From Selenomonas sp. ND2010 (GTDB lineage: Bacteria > Bacillota > Negativicutes > Selenomonadales > Selenomonadaceae), in assembly GCF_000702005.1 (NCBI RefSeq), contig NZ_JNKI01000021.1:1-52766 (forward strand): a stretch of 52,766 nt of DNA, written 5' to 3'. Below are positions 9,027 through 17,915 of this stretch, one piece after another. The number at the start of each line of letters is the position of its first letter. Positions within the stretch are counted from its first letter, which is position 1. A program made the translations under genes and the position numbers. Under the pieces are notes generated by a model. That model saw nothing but the letters and a program-made list of their open reading frames with translations. It did no database searches and was not told where the DNA came from.

Positions 9027-10648
9027 GGAAAAAACGTCTGACCAAGCGATTGATTCTTTATTTTTCCGTGACGCTGATTCTGTTCGCACTCATAATGGGC
9101 GGCGTGTTTTCGTGGCTGTTTACCCATTATAATCAACATGTTCATGAAGAAGAAACCATGCAACGGGCTATGACGCTGGCGGCGGCTATTCCTGCCATGA
9201 AAGACAGCAGGCAGTTCTTGGAGGCAGCAGAAGCTGAATCCGCTGCTGACAGCGATGAAGGTATGCGGCCGATGATGCGCCATGGGCATCATGGCAGAAT
9301 GGTGCACCAAGAGGCACGGGAAAATGGTGCGGTAAAGCGGGAGATGGACTGGTGCCGTCAGCAGTACAGCGTTCATGATTCTGCCGGCAGGGAATCGTCC
9401 CAGCAGGCTGGAGAATTTTTGCTGCAGTTGGATTCTTTAGCTCAGGGTAAAGTTTGGTTGGTAGCAGAGAAGAGTCATACCATTTTGGCGTATGGAGAAA
9501 ATACTGGTGAGGAACGCGGACAACTGCCGTCACCCGTCAATGATGTGTTGCAACAGGTGCTCGCAGGGCAAACGGCGGTGAGTCATGATTTTGGTGCCTT
9601 GCTGGACGTGCCAGCGGTCACGGTGGGAGCACCAATCAAAGATGAGAATGACCGGGTGATTGGTGCGGTGTTAATTCATCGTCCGCTGGAAGATTTGCAA
9701 AATACAATAAACGGTGGTCTTCGGCTGTTGGCTCTTTCGGTAATGCTGGCATTGATTTTGGCGGGAATTTTGGCAGTACTGCTGGCTCGTCGGTTTATTC
9801 GCCCGCTTTATCGCATGCAGCATGTGTCTCAGGCGTTTGCGCAGGGGAATTACGACGAGCGGACAGGAATCTGCCAACAGGACGAGATTGGAATGCTCGC
9901 GGCGGATATCGATGTGCTGGGGGGAAAACTAGCGCAGGCAGAGCAGGAGCGGGCAGAGCTTTCCCGTCAGCGGCAGGAGTTTTTGGCCGCTGTTTCGCAC
10001 GAGTTGCGGACGCCCTTGACGGTTCTTCGCGGGACCGTTGAGCTTTTGTTTTCCGGATTGGTAACCGAAAAGGCCGAGCGGAAGAAGTATCTGAACCAGG
10101 TAATGAATAATCTGTCGGCATTAGAACGGCTGGTGGGAGATTTGCTGGAACTCACACGGCTGCGGAATACAGGGTTCTCGGTGGGCAAAGAACCGTTAAA
10201 TCTTTGCGATGCCTTTGAAGATGCTGTGGAACAAATGCGGACGGCGGCGGCGCAGAAAAATCTGCAGTTGCGCGTGGATTTTGATGGGCCGCTGCCTATT
10301 CAGGGAGATTATGGGCGGCTTCGCCAGCTCATGCTGATTCTTTTGGATAATGCCGTGAAGTTTTCCGATGATGGTGGTGCTATCCTTATTCAAGGGCGGC
10401 ACCATGGGGAAAAATGGCAGGTCGTAGTGGAAGATCATGGCTGTGGGATTTCCCCTGCGGAATTGCCGCATATCTTTGACCGGTTCCGGACGAATCGAAA
10501 CCGCAATGAACAGGGGACTGGCTTAGGGCTTGCCATTGCCCGGGAAATTGCTGGCCGACATGAAATGGAAATAACCTGTGAAAGCGAGGTTGCACAGGGC
10601 ACGCGCTTTATCCTCTCAGGGATTTTTCCGCTGGTAAAGCCTGAATAA
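9023..10648 (+). CDS. Sensor histidine kinase with Met/His-rich extracytoplasmic segment
   Basis: 541 residues from ATG 9023, which overlaps the regulator stop and follows GGAGG; an upstream start at 8990 would lie inside the regulator gene. TM1 is about residues 10-35, the extracytoplasmic domain 36-215, TM2 ~220-242, then HAMP. The HisKA box has H326 in SHELRTPL; the HATPase has N, DHGCGI and GTGLGLAI boxes. Around residues 77-95 the external domain has a striking run of Met, His and Arg (MRPMMRHGHHGRM), the composition seen in copper/silver or other metal sensors, although the domain itself is not one I recognise. Metal sensing is therefore a hypothesis, supported by the Cys/His-containing secreted protein encoded divergently at 8004-8198. 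Confidence 0.92.
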   Translation: MRKKRLTKRLILYFSVTLILFALIMGGVFSWLFTHYNQHVHEEETMQRAMTLAAAIPAMKDSRQFLEAAEAESAADSDEGMRPMMRHGHHGRMVHQEARENGAVKREMDWCRQQYSVHDSAGRESSQQAGEFLLQLDSLAQGKVWLVAEKSHTILAYGENTGEERGQLPSPVNDVLQQVLAGQTAVSHDFGALLDVPAVTVGAPIKDENDRVIGAVLIHRPLEDLQNTINGGLRLLALSVMLALILAGILAVLLARRFIRPLYRMQHVSQAFAQGNYDERTGICQQDEIGMLAADIDVLGGKLAQAEQERAELSRQRQEFLAAVSHELRTPLTVLRGTVELLFSGLVTEKAERKKYLNQVMNNLSALERLVGDLLELTRLRNTGFSVGKEPLNLCDAFEDAVEQMRTAAAQKNLQLRVDFDGPLPIQGDYGRLRQLMLILLDNAVKFSDDGGAILIQGRHHGEKWQVVVEDHGCGISPAELPHIFDRFRTNRNRNEQGTGLGLAIAREIAGRHEMEITCESEVAQGTRFILSGIFPLVKPE

Positions 10649-10707
10649 TGGCGTTATAATTATTTATACTTATGGGAATGTGTAAGAAGATAAGGAGGGC
10701 TTCTTTG

Positions 10708-11673
10708 ATGTTATATCCGATGAAGTTGGAAGCACCATTAAAAGATTATCTTTGGGGCGGTACGCGGCTCAAAGAGGAGTACGGAAAAGAAACAAAGCTT
10801 GAAAAGGTGGCCGAGAGTTGGGAGCTTTCCTGTCATAAAGATGGTGAAAGCATTATAAAAAATGGCGAGGCGGCAGGCCAGACGCTTTCTGTTTGGCTGA
10901 AAAAGGCGGGCAGCAGTGTCCTGGGCAGTAAAGCCGAAAAATTCCCGTATTTCCCGTTGCTCATCAAGCTTATCGATGCCAAGGGAAGCCTTTCGGTACA
11001 GGTTCATCCGGACAATGAATATGCCATGCGGGTAGAGGGCGAATACGGCAAGACTGAGATGTGGTATATCGTGGATTGTGAACCAGGCGCAAGTCTGCTT
11101 TACGGTTTTAATCGCGAGATTACCAAAGAAGAGTTCAAGCGGCGCATTGAGGATAATACCTTGCTTGAGGTATGCAACCGCGTTCCGGTTCATAAGGGGG
11201 ATGTGTTCTTTATTGATTCGGGCACGTTGCATGCGATTGGCGAGGGAATTTTAATTTGTGAGATTCAGCAGAGTTCCAATTCGACGTATCGGATTTATGA
11301 CTACGGCCGCGTGGGCAGCGATGGGAAACCGCGAGAACTTCACGTGGACAAAGCCCTTGATGTGACGAAACTAGAAGTACCGACGCGGGGGACAAAGCCG
11401 CTAGCTCATATTGATATCATCCCGGGTGCCAAGATGGACCTGCTAGCTGAGTGTGAGTATTTTACGGTTTATCATGGAGATTTGATGGATTTGTGCAGTT
11501 TAACCGTGGGACGCGATTCGTTTCAGTGTGTTACGGTCCTGCAGGGAAACATGCGGGTAGTAAAGGCTGGACACGAATTAGAGCTTGCTAAGGGAGAAAC
11601 GGTATTTTTGCCGGCTGGTCTCGGTGATTATTCCCTGGTGGGCCAAGCAGAATTTATTTTGAGTAAGTTGTAA
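10708..11673 (+). CDS. manA: Mannose-6-phosphate isomerase, class I
   Basis: 321 residues from ATG 10708, with AAGGAGG 9 nt upstream; a longer frame from 10672 has no RBS. It interconverts mannose 6-phosphate and fructose 6-phosphate in the cytoplasm. Type I signs: LKDYLWGGTRL near the start, the zinc-site segment LSVQVHPDNEYA, GEYGKTEMWYIV, then FFIDSGTLHAIGEGILICEIQQSSNSTYRIYDYGR (given here as landmarks), with the zinc-ligand histidines and glutamate in place. Bacillus-type short form of ~320 residues. The MATE gene follows 7 nt later, so they may share a transcript. A TATAAT at 10655-10660 is a possible -10 with no clear -35. Confidence 0.93.
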   Translation: MLYPMKLEAPLKDYLWGGTRLKEEYGKETKLEKVAESWELSCHKDGESIIKNGEAAGQTLSVWLKKAGSSVLGSKAEKFPYFPLLIKLIDAKGSLSVQVHPDNEYAMRVEGEYGKTEMWYIVDCEPGASLLYGFNREITKEEFKRRIEDNTLLEVCNRVPVHKGDVFFIDSGTLHAIGEGILICEIQQSSNSTYRIYDYGRVGSDGKPRELHVDKALDVTKLEVPTRGTKPLAHIDIIPGAKMDLLAECEYFTVYHGDLMDLCSLTVGRDSFQCVTVLQGNMRVVKAGHELELAKGETVFLPAGLGDYSLVGQAEFILSKL

Positions 11674-11680
11674 TAGGAAA

Positions 11681-13030
11681 ATGAGAGAAAAACATACAAT
11701 TGACATGCTTCATGGGCCGTTGGTAAAACCTATGGTCCTTTTTGCCCTGCCACTGGCATTGACGGGGATTTTGCAGCAGTTATTCAATACTGCCGATGTG
11801 TTGGTGTTGGGGCAGTTTGTGGGTACTACTGCCTTAGCTGCCGTGGGCAATAACTCCCCCATTATTGGCCTCTTGGTCAATCTCTTCATGGGAGTGTCTT
11901 TGGGGGCAAATGTGGTTATTGCCCGGTTTATTGGCGCCCATAATTTAAAAGAAACGACACAGGCGGTGCATACGTCATTTTTGCTGGCTTTGATTTTAGG
12001 TGTGGCAATGGCTGTGTTGGGCGAGCTGATGGCCGCTCCTATGCTGCAGGCATTGGGAGTGCCATCAGAAGTTATGGCGCCGGCGGAATTATACCTTCGC
12101 GTATATCTCCTGGGGTTGCCTGCTATGGGACTTTATAACTTTGAGTCGGCAATTTTTCGGAGCCGTGGGGATACGCAAACGCCTCTCAAAGCGTTAGCGG
12201 TCGCCAGCGTCTTGAATATCGTGTTGAATCTGGCGGCAGTAGCTGTGCTGGATTGGGGGATTGCAGGCGTGGCTGCGGCTACGGCGATTTCCAGTTATGT
12301 AAGTGCCTGGATGCTTTACGATAATCTCTGCCATGCTCATGGAATCATCCGCATCGAACCCGGTGCTATCCGGATGATATCTTCTTATGCCAAAGAAATC
12401 CTGCGGATTGGCGTTCCGGCGGGAGTTCAGGGAATGGTGTTTTCCCTTTCAAATCTCGTCATCCAGGCGGCAATCAACAGTTTGGGCGCTGAAGTTATGG
12501 CGGCCTCAGCATCGGCCTTTATCATTGAAATCAATATTTATGTATTCCTCATCGCCTTTGGTCAGACTGTTACGACTTTTGTAAGCCAGAATTACGGTGC
12601 GGGTAATTTACCCCGCTGCCAGAAGGTTACTAGGGTAGGCATGCAGGTAGCTATGGTTGTCATCGTATTCTTGTCGGGGATTGCCTGCCTGTTTTCGGAT
12701 GCGCTTTTATCGTTGTTCAATGAAGCAGCGGCGGTTATCGAGATTGGCCGCATCCGCGTATGGTATATTGTTGGCTTTTATTTTGTCTGCGTATTTATTG
12801 AGGGGCTTTCAGGAGCTATGCGTGGCTATGGCTATTCCCTGCCGCCAGCGCTGTTGATGCTCGCTACAGTTTGCGGCGTACGCATCGTATGGATTTATAC
12901 GGTCTTTGTGGAAAATCACGATTTTAAGACCATTATGTTGTGCTATCCCATCAGCTGGACAATTACAGCGGTGATGCTGGTAGGTATCTATCGGTTCTAT
13001 CGGAAACATATCAAGGTGATTCATTTATGA
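11681..13030 (+). CDS. MATE family efflux transporter
   Basis: 449 residues with about 12 predicted membrane helices. Family features include the N-terminal GPLVKPMVLFALPLALTGIL, FNTADVLVLGQFVG, and the half-repeat pattern with SPIIGLLVNLFMGVSLGANVVIARFIGA. MATE proteins export cationic drugs, dyes or metabolites by Na+ or H+ antiport; the substrate cannot be read from the sequence. The start is weakly set (AGGAAA just before ATG 11681) and it sits 7 nt after manA, suggesting translational coupling. The NhaC gene behind it has its own promoter. Confidence 0.9.
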   Translation: MREKHTIDMLHGPLVKPMVLFALPLALTGILQQLFNTADVLVLGQFVGTTALAAVGNNSPIIGLLVNLFMGVSLGANVVIARFIGAHNLKETTQAVHTSFLLALILGVAMAVLGELMAAPMLQALGVPSEVMAPAELYLRVYLLGLPAMGLYNFESAIFRSRGDTQTPLKALAVASVLNIVLNLAAVAVLDWGIAGVAAATAISSYVSAWMLYDNLCHAHGIIRIEPGAIRMISSYAKEILRIGVPAGVQGMVFSLSNLVIQAAINSLGAEVMAASASAFIIEINIYVFLIAFGQTVTTFVSQNYGAGNLPRCQKVTRVGMQVAMVVIVFLSGIACLFSDALLSLFNEAAAVIEIGRIRVWYIVGFYFVCVFIEGLSGAMRGYGYSLPPALLMLATVCGVRIVWIYTVFVENHDFKTIMLCYPISWTITAVMLVGIYRFYRKHIKVIHL

Positions 13031-13060
13031 GAGGGTAAGGGGATTTTTTCCCGCACAGTC

Positions 13061-13089
13061 TTGCCTGAGTGAATCTTCCTGCGTATAAT
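13061..13089 (+). promoter_or_regulatory. Promoter of the NhaC-type antiporter gene
   Basis: TTGCCT (13061-13066), 17-nt spacer, perfect TATAAT (13084-13089), 41 nt upstream of the start codon. Confidence 0.75.
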
Positions 13090-13130
13090 ATTGAACGGTA
13101 TAGTATAACGAGGTAAAGGAAGATGTAACT

Positions 13131-14450
13131 ATGGAACAGAATACAAGCCAACCCAAAGCACGCGGGATTGCGCTGCTGCCAATTCTCGTTTTTCTGGTGC
13201 TTTATTTGGGTGCGGGTATTTGGTATGAGTATATTGCCCCCATTGAGGGGAAAATGGGCTTCTACGTGATGTCAGTTGTCGTGGCCTTTGGCGTGGCACT
13301 TATTGTGGCATTCCTGCAGAACCGGAAAAGACAATTTATTGGCAATATCCAGCTCTGCGCGAAGAGCATTGGAGATGTCAACATTACGATTATGCTCTTT
13401 ATCTTTTTGATGGCTGGAGCATTTAGTGGCATCGCCAAAGCGGCCGGTGGGGTGGAGAGCACGGCGCATCTGCTGCTCAATCTGGTGCCGGCGGCATTTG
13501 CCGTTCCCGGGCTTTTTATCATTGCGTGTCTGATTTCCATGTCGATGGGAACCAGCGTAGGAACGATTACGGTTCTGGTTCCGATTGCTGCTTCGGTGGC
13601 CGAGAATGCTGGGTTCAGTTTGCCGCTTATCGTTGGCACGGTGGTGGGCGGAGCCATGTTTGGCGATAACCTTTCGTTTATCTCCGATACCACCATTGCG
13701 GCTACGCGTACGCAGGGAACTCGCATGCAGGATAAATTTTTTGCGAACCTGAAGGTGGCACTGCCGGCAGCAATGGTCACCTTGGTGGTACTCATGGTGG
13801 GGGCCTTCCATAGCAATGTTGCTGAGCTTGGAGCCTTTGATTATTCGCTGCTTTTGGCAATGCCGTACTTCGTCGTCTTGGTGCTGGCTATTACCGGAAT
13901 GAATGTCTTCACCGTATTGGGAACGGGAATATGCCTGTTCTTGGTGCTGGGGATTGCCACGGGGGTTACGAATTTCTCGGAAGCGTTTTCGGCTATGGGC
14001 GTTGGTACCAATGGCATGTTTGAGACCATGATCGTCACGATTCTGGCGGCATCAATCAGCGCCATCATGCGTGATGGCGGCGGCTTTGAGGCGATTCTGT
14101 CCTTTATTCGCAGGAATTTTAAGGGCATCCGCGGTGGGCGGTTAGGAATTGGTCTCCTGACGGTGCTTATGGATATCGCTACGGCCAACAATACCGTAGC
14201 CATCGTAGTAGCTGGTCCGATTGCTAAGACCATCAGCGAAGAATATGGCATCGATCCGAAGGACAGCGCTTCGATTCTTGATACGTTTTCCTGCATTGCC
14301 CAGGGAATCATTCCTTATGGGGCGCAGCTCTTGATTGCTTCGGCGTTGGCAGGCATCACCAGTCTCAGTATTATCCCGTATCTCTTTTATCCGTTCTTCC
14401 TGGCTGCATCGGTCAGTCTTTGGATTCTGTTGTCAGCGCGGAAGGTATGA
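13131..14450 (+). CDS. NhaC family Na+/H+ antiporter
   Basis: 439 residues, nearly all hydrophobic, with about 11-12 membrane helices. The sequence has NhaC-family features: GTITVLVPIAASVAE, GGAMFGDNLSFISDTTIAATRTQG with acidic and polar residues inside helices, and MDIATANNTVAIVVAGPIAK. Members exchange Na+ for H+ or carry small organic anions. Within Firmicutes this family is broad, so the ion is not certain. Single gene with its own promoter (13061-13089) and terminator (14462-14517). The start follows AAAGGAAG. Confidence 0.85.
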   Translation: MEQNTSQPKARGIALLPILVFLVLYLGAGIWYEYIAPIEGKMGFYVMSVVVAFGVALIVAFLQNRKRQFIGNIQLCAKSIGDVNITIMLFIFLMAGAFSGIAKAAGGVESTAHLLLNLVPAAFAVPGLFIIACLISMSMGTSVGTITVLVPIAASVAENAGFSLPLIVGTVVGGAMFGDNLSFISDTTIAATRTQGTRMQDKFFANLKVALPAAMVTLVVLMVGAFHSNVAELGAFDYSLLLAMPYFVVLVLAITGMNVFTVLGTGICLFLVLGIATGVTNFSEAFSAMGVGTNGMFETMIVTILAASISAIMRDGGGFEAILSFIRRNFKGIRGGRLGIGLLTVLMDIATANNTVAIVVAGPIAKTISEEYGIDPKDSASILDTFSCIAQGIIPYGAQLLIASALAGITSLSIIPYLFYPFFLAASVSLWILLSARKV

Positions 14451-14461
14451 GGCGCATTTCC

Positions 14462-14517
14462 AAGGAGCTATGAAAACAAGTGGTTAATAAACCGTTGGTT
14501 TTCATGGCTCCTTTTTT
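14462..14517 (+). terminator. Intrinsic terminator after the NhaC gene
   Basis: AAGGAGCTATGAAAAC (from 14462) pairs with GTTTTCATGGCTCCTT (14497-14512, one wobble), then a T run to 14517. Loop ~20 nt. Confidence 0.85.
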
Positions 14518-14557
14518 GTCCATACGCAAAAGAATTTTCACAGATGCGGGTAAAATG

Positions 14558-14586
14558 TTTCTTTACAGAGGAATGTGTGTTACAAT
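14558..14586 (+). promoter_or_regulatory. Possible extended -10 promoter of the dehydrogenase gene
   Basis: TGTTACAAT (extended -10, TACAAT at 14581-14586) with only a poor -35 (TTTCTT) 17 nt upstream. It lies 23 nt before the start codon and 10 nt before the AAGGAGA ribosome binding site. Confidence 0.4.
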
Positions 14587-14609
14587 GTTTCTAAAGGAGA
14601 TGTGTAAAG

Positions 14610-15569
14610 ATGTTAAAAACGCACAAATTAGCAATTATTGGTCTGGGGCATGTTGGTTCGGCGGTACTAGCGAGGGCGATTGCCTGTCAGCTGGCTGCTG
14701 AGATTGTCTGCATCGATATCAATCCGAAGGTAGCACATGGTGAAGCAGTGGATGCAACGCATTCGATTGCTTGTGCCTTGACGCCGAACGTTCATGTATA
14801 TTCTGGTGGTTTTGAGGAAGTAAAAGACGCCGATGTCATCATTTGTGCGGCTGGTCCAAGTATTCTGCCTGGCGGTGTTATGGACCGCCTGACGCTGGCC
14901 AAGGAGAACATCGCCGTTATCCGCAGCATCATGACAGAAGTTACGAAGTATACGCGCGAGGCGATTTTCATCATGATTACCAATCCACTCGATGTTACCA
15001 CGCATGTGGCAGCTACGGAGTTTGGTTATCCCAAAGGAAAAATTTTCGGCACGGGCACGACGCTGGAGACTTTGCGTTTCAAGAGCATTTTGGGAGCACA
15101 TTATCATGTGGACCCGGCGGATGTGCAGGGTTATATGCTCGGTGAGCATGGCAACTCGGCTTTCCCGGCTTGGAGTACCGTCAGCATCGGCGGCGTAGCG
15201 TTGGATAAACTCGACGAATTCTTCGACCATGAAGAGAGCTTTGACCGCGAGAAAGTCGGCGGTGAAGTTGTCAATACGGCGTACGATGTGCTGAATTCCA
15301 AGGGGTGGACCAATACGGGCATCGCCATGGGCGCCTGCCGTCTGGCCAAGGCCGTGCTCTATGATGAGCATGCGGTACTGCCGGTATCGATGCCGTTTTC
15401 CGGGGAATATGGCATTGCGGATGTATCGCTGTCGCTGCCAAGTGTCATTGGCAAGGAGGGCGTACTCAAACGCGTGCCGCTGCCACTGCCTGCCGAGGAA
15501 GAAGAAGCGCTCCGCAAGAGTGCCGAAAGTGTAAAAGCTGTCCTTCGTGGTAATGGCGTTATCGCTTGA
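14610..15569 (+). CDS. ldh: L-lactate / L-2-hydroxyacid dehydrogenase family protein
   Basis: 319 residues, LDH/MDH superfamily. Rossmann motif GLGHVG (11-16), D36 for NAD selectivity, active-site loop Arg R93, ITNPLDV, catalytic His H180 in GEHGNS, and substrate-binding R156. It reduces a 2-oxo acid, most simply pyruvate to L-lactate, regenerating NAD+. Two sites depart from textbook LDH: the residue partnering the catalytic His (canonical Asp168) is E153 in TLETLR, and the specificity loop reads AGPSILPGGVMDRL, with one extra residue and no Gln at the usual Q102 position. These changes leave room for another 2-oxo acid substrate, such as a branched one. Monocistronic; AAGGAGA sets the start. 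Confidence 0.82.
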   Translation: MLKTHKLAIIGLGHVGSAVLARAIACQLAAEIVCIDINPKVAHGEAVDATHSIACALTPNVHVYSGGFEEVKDADVIICAAGPSILPGGVMDRLTLAKENIAVIRSIMTEVTKYTREAIFIMITNPLDVTTHVAATEFGYPKGKIFGTGTTLETLRFKSILGAHYHVDPADVQGYMLGEHGNSAFPAWSTVSIGGVALDKLDEFFDHEESFDREKVGGEVVNTAYDVLNSKGWTNTGIAMGACRLAKAVLYDEHAVLPVSMPFSGEYGIADVSLSLPSVIGKEGVLKRVPLPLPAEEEEALRKSAESVKAVLRGNGVIA

Positions 15570-15584
15570 TGTTTCGTGAGCAAG

Positions 15585-15619
15585 ATTTGGCGGGATAATT
15601 TGTCCCGTCAAATTTTTTT
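15585..15619 (+). terminator. Intrinsic terminator after the dehydrogenase gene
   Basis: ATTTGGCGGGA (15585-15595) pairs with TCCCGTCAAAT (15603-15613, one G-U), followed by TTTTTT. Confidence 0.85.
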
Positions 15620-15705
15620 GGAAAAACGCAGGCAAAAATTGGAAACCTGCTACGGTTTTTTCATGGTAGAATAGATATAGCATAAAATGAAGGGAGTATT
15701 TTCGG

Positions 15706-16584
15706 ATGCTTTATACACTGGAAAACAAAAAGCTCTGCGTGTTGGTACGCAGTCAGGGCGCAGAGCTGCGTTCTATCAAGGAACGCGAAGATGAGACGGA
15801 ATATCTTTGGGATGGCAACCCGGAGTGGTGGAAATACAGCTCGCCGGTACTTTTTCCGATTGTCGGGAAACTGCTGGATGGCAAATATACGGTAGACGGT
15901 AAGGAATATAAACTGCCGGGACATGGGCTCGGGCGTATTTCGGAATTCGAGCTGATATCCCGAGAGGAGACACGCATCGAGTTCGCTTTGAAATGGACGA
16001 AAGAGACGCTAGCGGTCTATCCGTGGAAGTTTCAGCTAAACATTGCCTATGAGTTGGATGACAACCAGATTAAAGTCATTTGGAAGATACAGAATCTCGA
16101 CGACAAGCATATGGTCTATTCCATTGGCTCTCATGGTGCATTCCGTTGTCCTATCGTGGCAGGGGAGCGCTTTGAAGATTGCTATCTCGAATTTAATGCC
16201 AGTGAGGATATGAAAAATCTGCCCATCGATAAAAAAGGACAGATACAGCATGAATATGGCGATCAGGCAGTCACGGGAACGAAACTGCCCCTTAATTATG
16301 AGATGTTCCAAAATGATGCCTTGGTCTACGATGCGCAGAAATCCGATACGGTCAGCATCTGCTCGACGAAGAGTGAGAAAAAGGTGACGGTTCAGGCCAA
16401 GGGATTCCCTTATTGGGGGTATTGGACGCCGGATCGGGGCGGTGCGCCATTCCTCTGCATTGAACCATGGCATGGTCATGCAGACTACGTGGACTTCCAG
16501 GGGGATTTCAAGGATCGGGAAGGCAGCGAGACGCTGGCTCCGGGCGAGCAGAACCAAATCAGCTACACGATAACGATTGGTTGA
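15706..16584 (+). CDS. Aldose 1-epimerase-like protein (galactose mutarotase superfamily)
   Basis: 292 residues, cytoplasmic. Features of the LacX/YeaD-like branch of the mutarotase superfamily: GAELRSIKER near the start, YLWDGNPEWWKYSSPVLFPIVG, the His of LPGHGLGRISEFEL, IGSHGAFRCP, and CIEPWHGHADY near the C-terminus, which supplies the second conserved acid/His region. Such proteins equilibrate alpha and beta anomers of free or phosphorylated sugars; the sugar cannot be told. RBS AGGGAG. It stands alone between two terminators. Confidence 0.85.
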   Translation: MLYTLENKKLCVLVRSQGAELRSIKEREDETEYLWDGNPEWWKYSSPVLFPIVGKLLDGKYTVDGKEYKLPGHGLGRISEFELISREETRIEFALKWTKETLAVYPWKFQLNIAYELDDNQIKVIWKIQNLDDKHMVYSIGSHGAFRCPIVAGERFEDCYLEFNASEDMKNLPIDKKGQIQHEYGDQAVTGTKLPLNYEMFQNDALVYDAQKSDTVSICSTKSEKKVTVQAKGFPYWGYWTPDRGGAPFLCIEPWHGHADYVDFQGDFKDREGSETLAPGEQNQISYTITIG

Positions 16585-16624
16585 TGGGGCAGCGATTCGC
16601 TCCCCTTTTCATTTTGACGATACA

Positions 16625-16661
16625 AACGCCGGCAGGTACGACCTGTCGGCGTTTTGTTTTT
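16625..16661 (+). terminator. Intrinsic terminator after the epimerase-like gene
   Basis: AACGCCGGCAGGT (16625-16637), ACG loop, ACCTGTCGGCGTT (16641-16653), T-rich tail to 16661. One wobble in the stem. Confidence 0.88.
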
Positions 16662-16684
16662 GCGGAAATTCGGTTCATTTTTTC

Positions 16685-16747
16685 GGATAATTATCCATTA
16701 TTTTGGATTGTTAGCTATTTGTTTATTGGATAATATATAAATATGAT
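16685..16747 (+). promoter_or_regulatory. Promoter and 12-bp palindromic operator for the ABC transporter operon
   Basis: TTGTTT (16719-16724), 17-nt spacer, TATGAT (16742-16747). Upstream at 16685-16696 lies a perfect 12-bp palindrome, GGATAATTATCC, centred about 30 nt before the -35. A related half (TTGGATAATA) recurs at 16726-16735. The position suits an activator site, possibly for the AraC-type regulator encoded at 22484, but this is a guess. Confidence 0.5.
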
Positions 16748-16790
16748 AAAGAACAATAAGATACACGATGGATGAAACGGAGGATCCCCT

Positions 16791-17915
16791 ATGAGTGTAG
16801 CGATAAATGTGGACAATGTGGTCAAGAAGTACGGCGATTTGACGATTATTCCCGGACTTACGGAGCACATCAAAAATGGAGAGTTCTTCACGCTTCTCGG
16901 GCCGTCGGGCTGTGGCAAGACGACGCTTCTTCGCATGATTGCAGGCTTCAACAGCATCGAGGGAGGTAAAATCAAGTTTAATGAACAGGTCATCAATGAC
17001 ATTCCTGCGCATAAGCGCAATATCGGTATGGTGTTCCAAAGCTATGCGATATTCCCGCATCTTACCGTACGGGAAAACGTCGAGTATGGTTTAAAACTTC
17101 GCAAGATGCCGAAGGATGAGATGAAGCAAAAGGTGGATAAGATTCTCGATGTGGTTCAAATTACCGAGTACCAGGATCGTCTGCCGGAGCGGTTGTCGGG
17201 CGGCCAGCAACAGCGTGTAGCACTGGCGCGTGCCATCGTCATTCATCCCAGTGTATTGTTGATGGATGAGCCTCTTTCCAATCTCGATGCCAAGCTGCGT
17301 GTGGAAATGCGGTCGGCAATTCGGGAGGTACAGAAGCAGGTGGGAATTACTACGGTCTATGTCACCCATGACCAGGAAGAAGCCCTTTCGATTTCGGATC
17401 GCATCGCGGTCATGAAGAAAGGTGTCATCCAGCAGACGGCTTCGCCCCATACGATTTACACCCGGCCGTATAACGTATTTGTCTCCACCTTTATCGGCCA
17501 TTCCAATCTATTCAAGGGGCATATCGAGGCAGCCGCTGGCGAGAAGCTGGTGGTATTTGCCGATGGCTATCGGATGAAGATGACTACATTGAGCGAAGAA
17601 GCCGCCGATGGGCAGGAGGTGGTTATTTCGGTTCGGCCGGAAGAATTTTCTATTTGTACGGAGGGCGAAGGTGTCCGCTGTCAGGTAGCGACGAAAGTCT
17701 TTTTGGGCAAATATGTCAATTATAGTTTGGATTTCCCGGAAGAGATGCTGGTTCCTAATCAACCATCCATCGAATACAGCCAGGATCTTGGCCATGCCGA
17801 AAAACTTCTGGAAGTAGGTGATACGGTTTATCTGAAACCGAATGCCATGAAAATCAATATATTCGTAGCCGATGGCAGCCGCAGCTTGATGGAAGGTGTG
17901 GTGGAAAATGAATAA
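16791..17915 (+). CDS. ABC transporter ATP-binding protein (FbpC/AfuC/PotA-like)
   Basis: 374 residues. Walker A GPSGCGKTT (~37-45), Q-loop MVFQSYAIFPHL, signature LSGGQQQR, Walker B VLLMDEPLSNLD, H-loop VTHDQEEA, and a C-terminal TOBE domain (~245-365). This is the CUT1/ferric-type importer ATPase. It drives the fused permease encoded next (8-nt overlap) with the lipoprotein at 19599. The family handles Fe3+, 2-aminoethylphosphonate, spermidine or hexose phosphates, so the substrate is left open. RBS CGGAGG. Confidence 0.92.
   Translation: MSVAINVDNVVKKYGDLTIIPGLTEHIKNGEFFTLLGPSGCGKTTLLRMIAGFNSIEGGKIKFNEQVINDIPAHKRNIGMVFQSYAIFPHLTVRENVEYGLKLRKMPKDEMKQKVDKILDVVQITEYQDRLPERLSGGQQQRVALARAIVIHPSVLLMDEPLSNLDAKLRVEMRSAIREVQKQVGITTVYVTHDQEEALSISDRIAVMKKGVIQQTASPHTIYTRPYNVFVSTFIGHSNLFKGHIEAAAGEKLVVFADGYRMKMTTLSEEAADGQEVVISVRPEEFSICTEGEGVRCQVATKVFLGKYVNYSLDFPEEMLVPNQPSIEYSQDLGHAEKLLEVGDTVYLKPNAMKINIFVADGSRSLMEGVVENE

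Noticed and set aside
13262-13816. Long minus-strand frames opposite the NhaC gene
   Set aside because: Antisense shadows: composition follows the plus-strand membrane protein, no start signals, no family resemblance.
14667-15683. 338-codon minus-strand frame opposite the dehydrogenase gene
   Set aside because: The plus strand encodes a clear LDH-family protein with RBS; the antisense frame has none.
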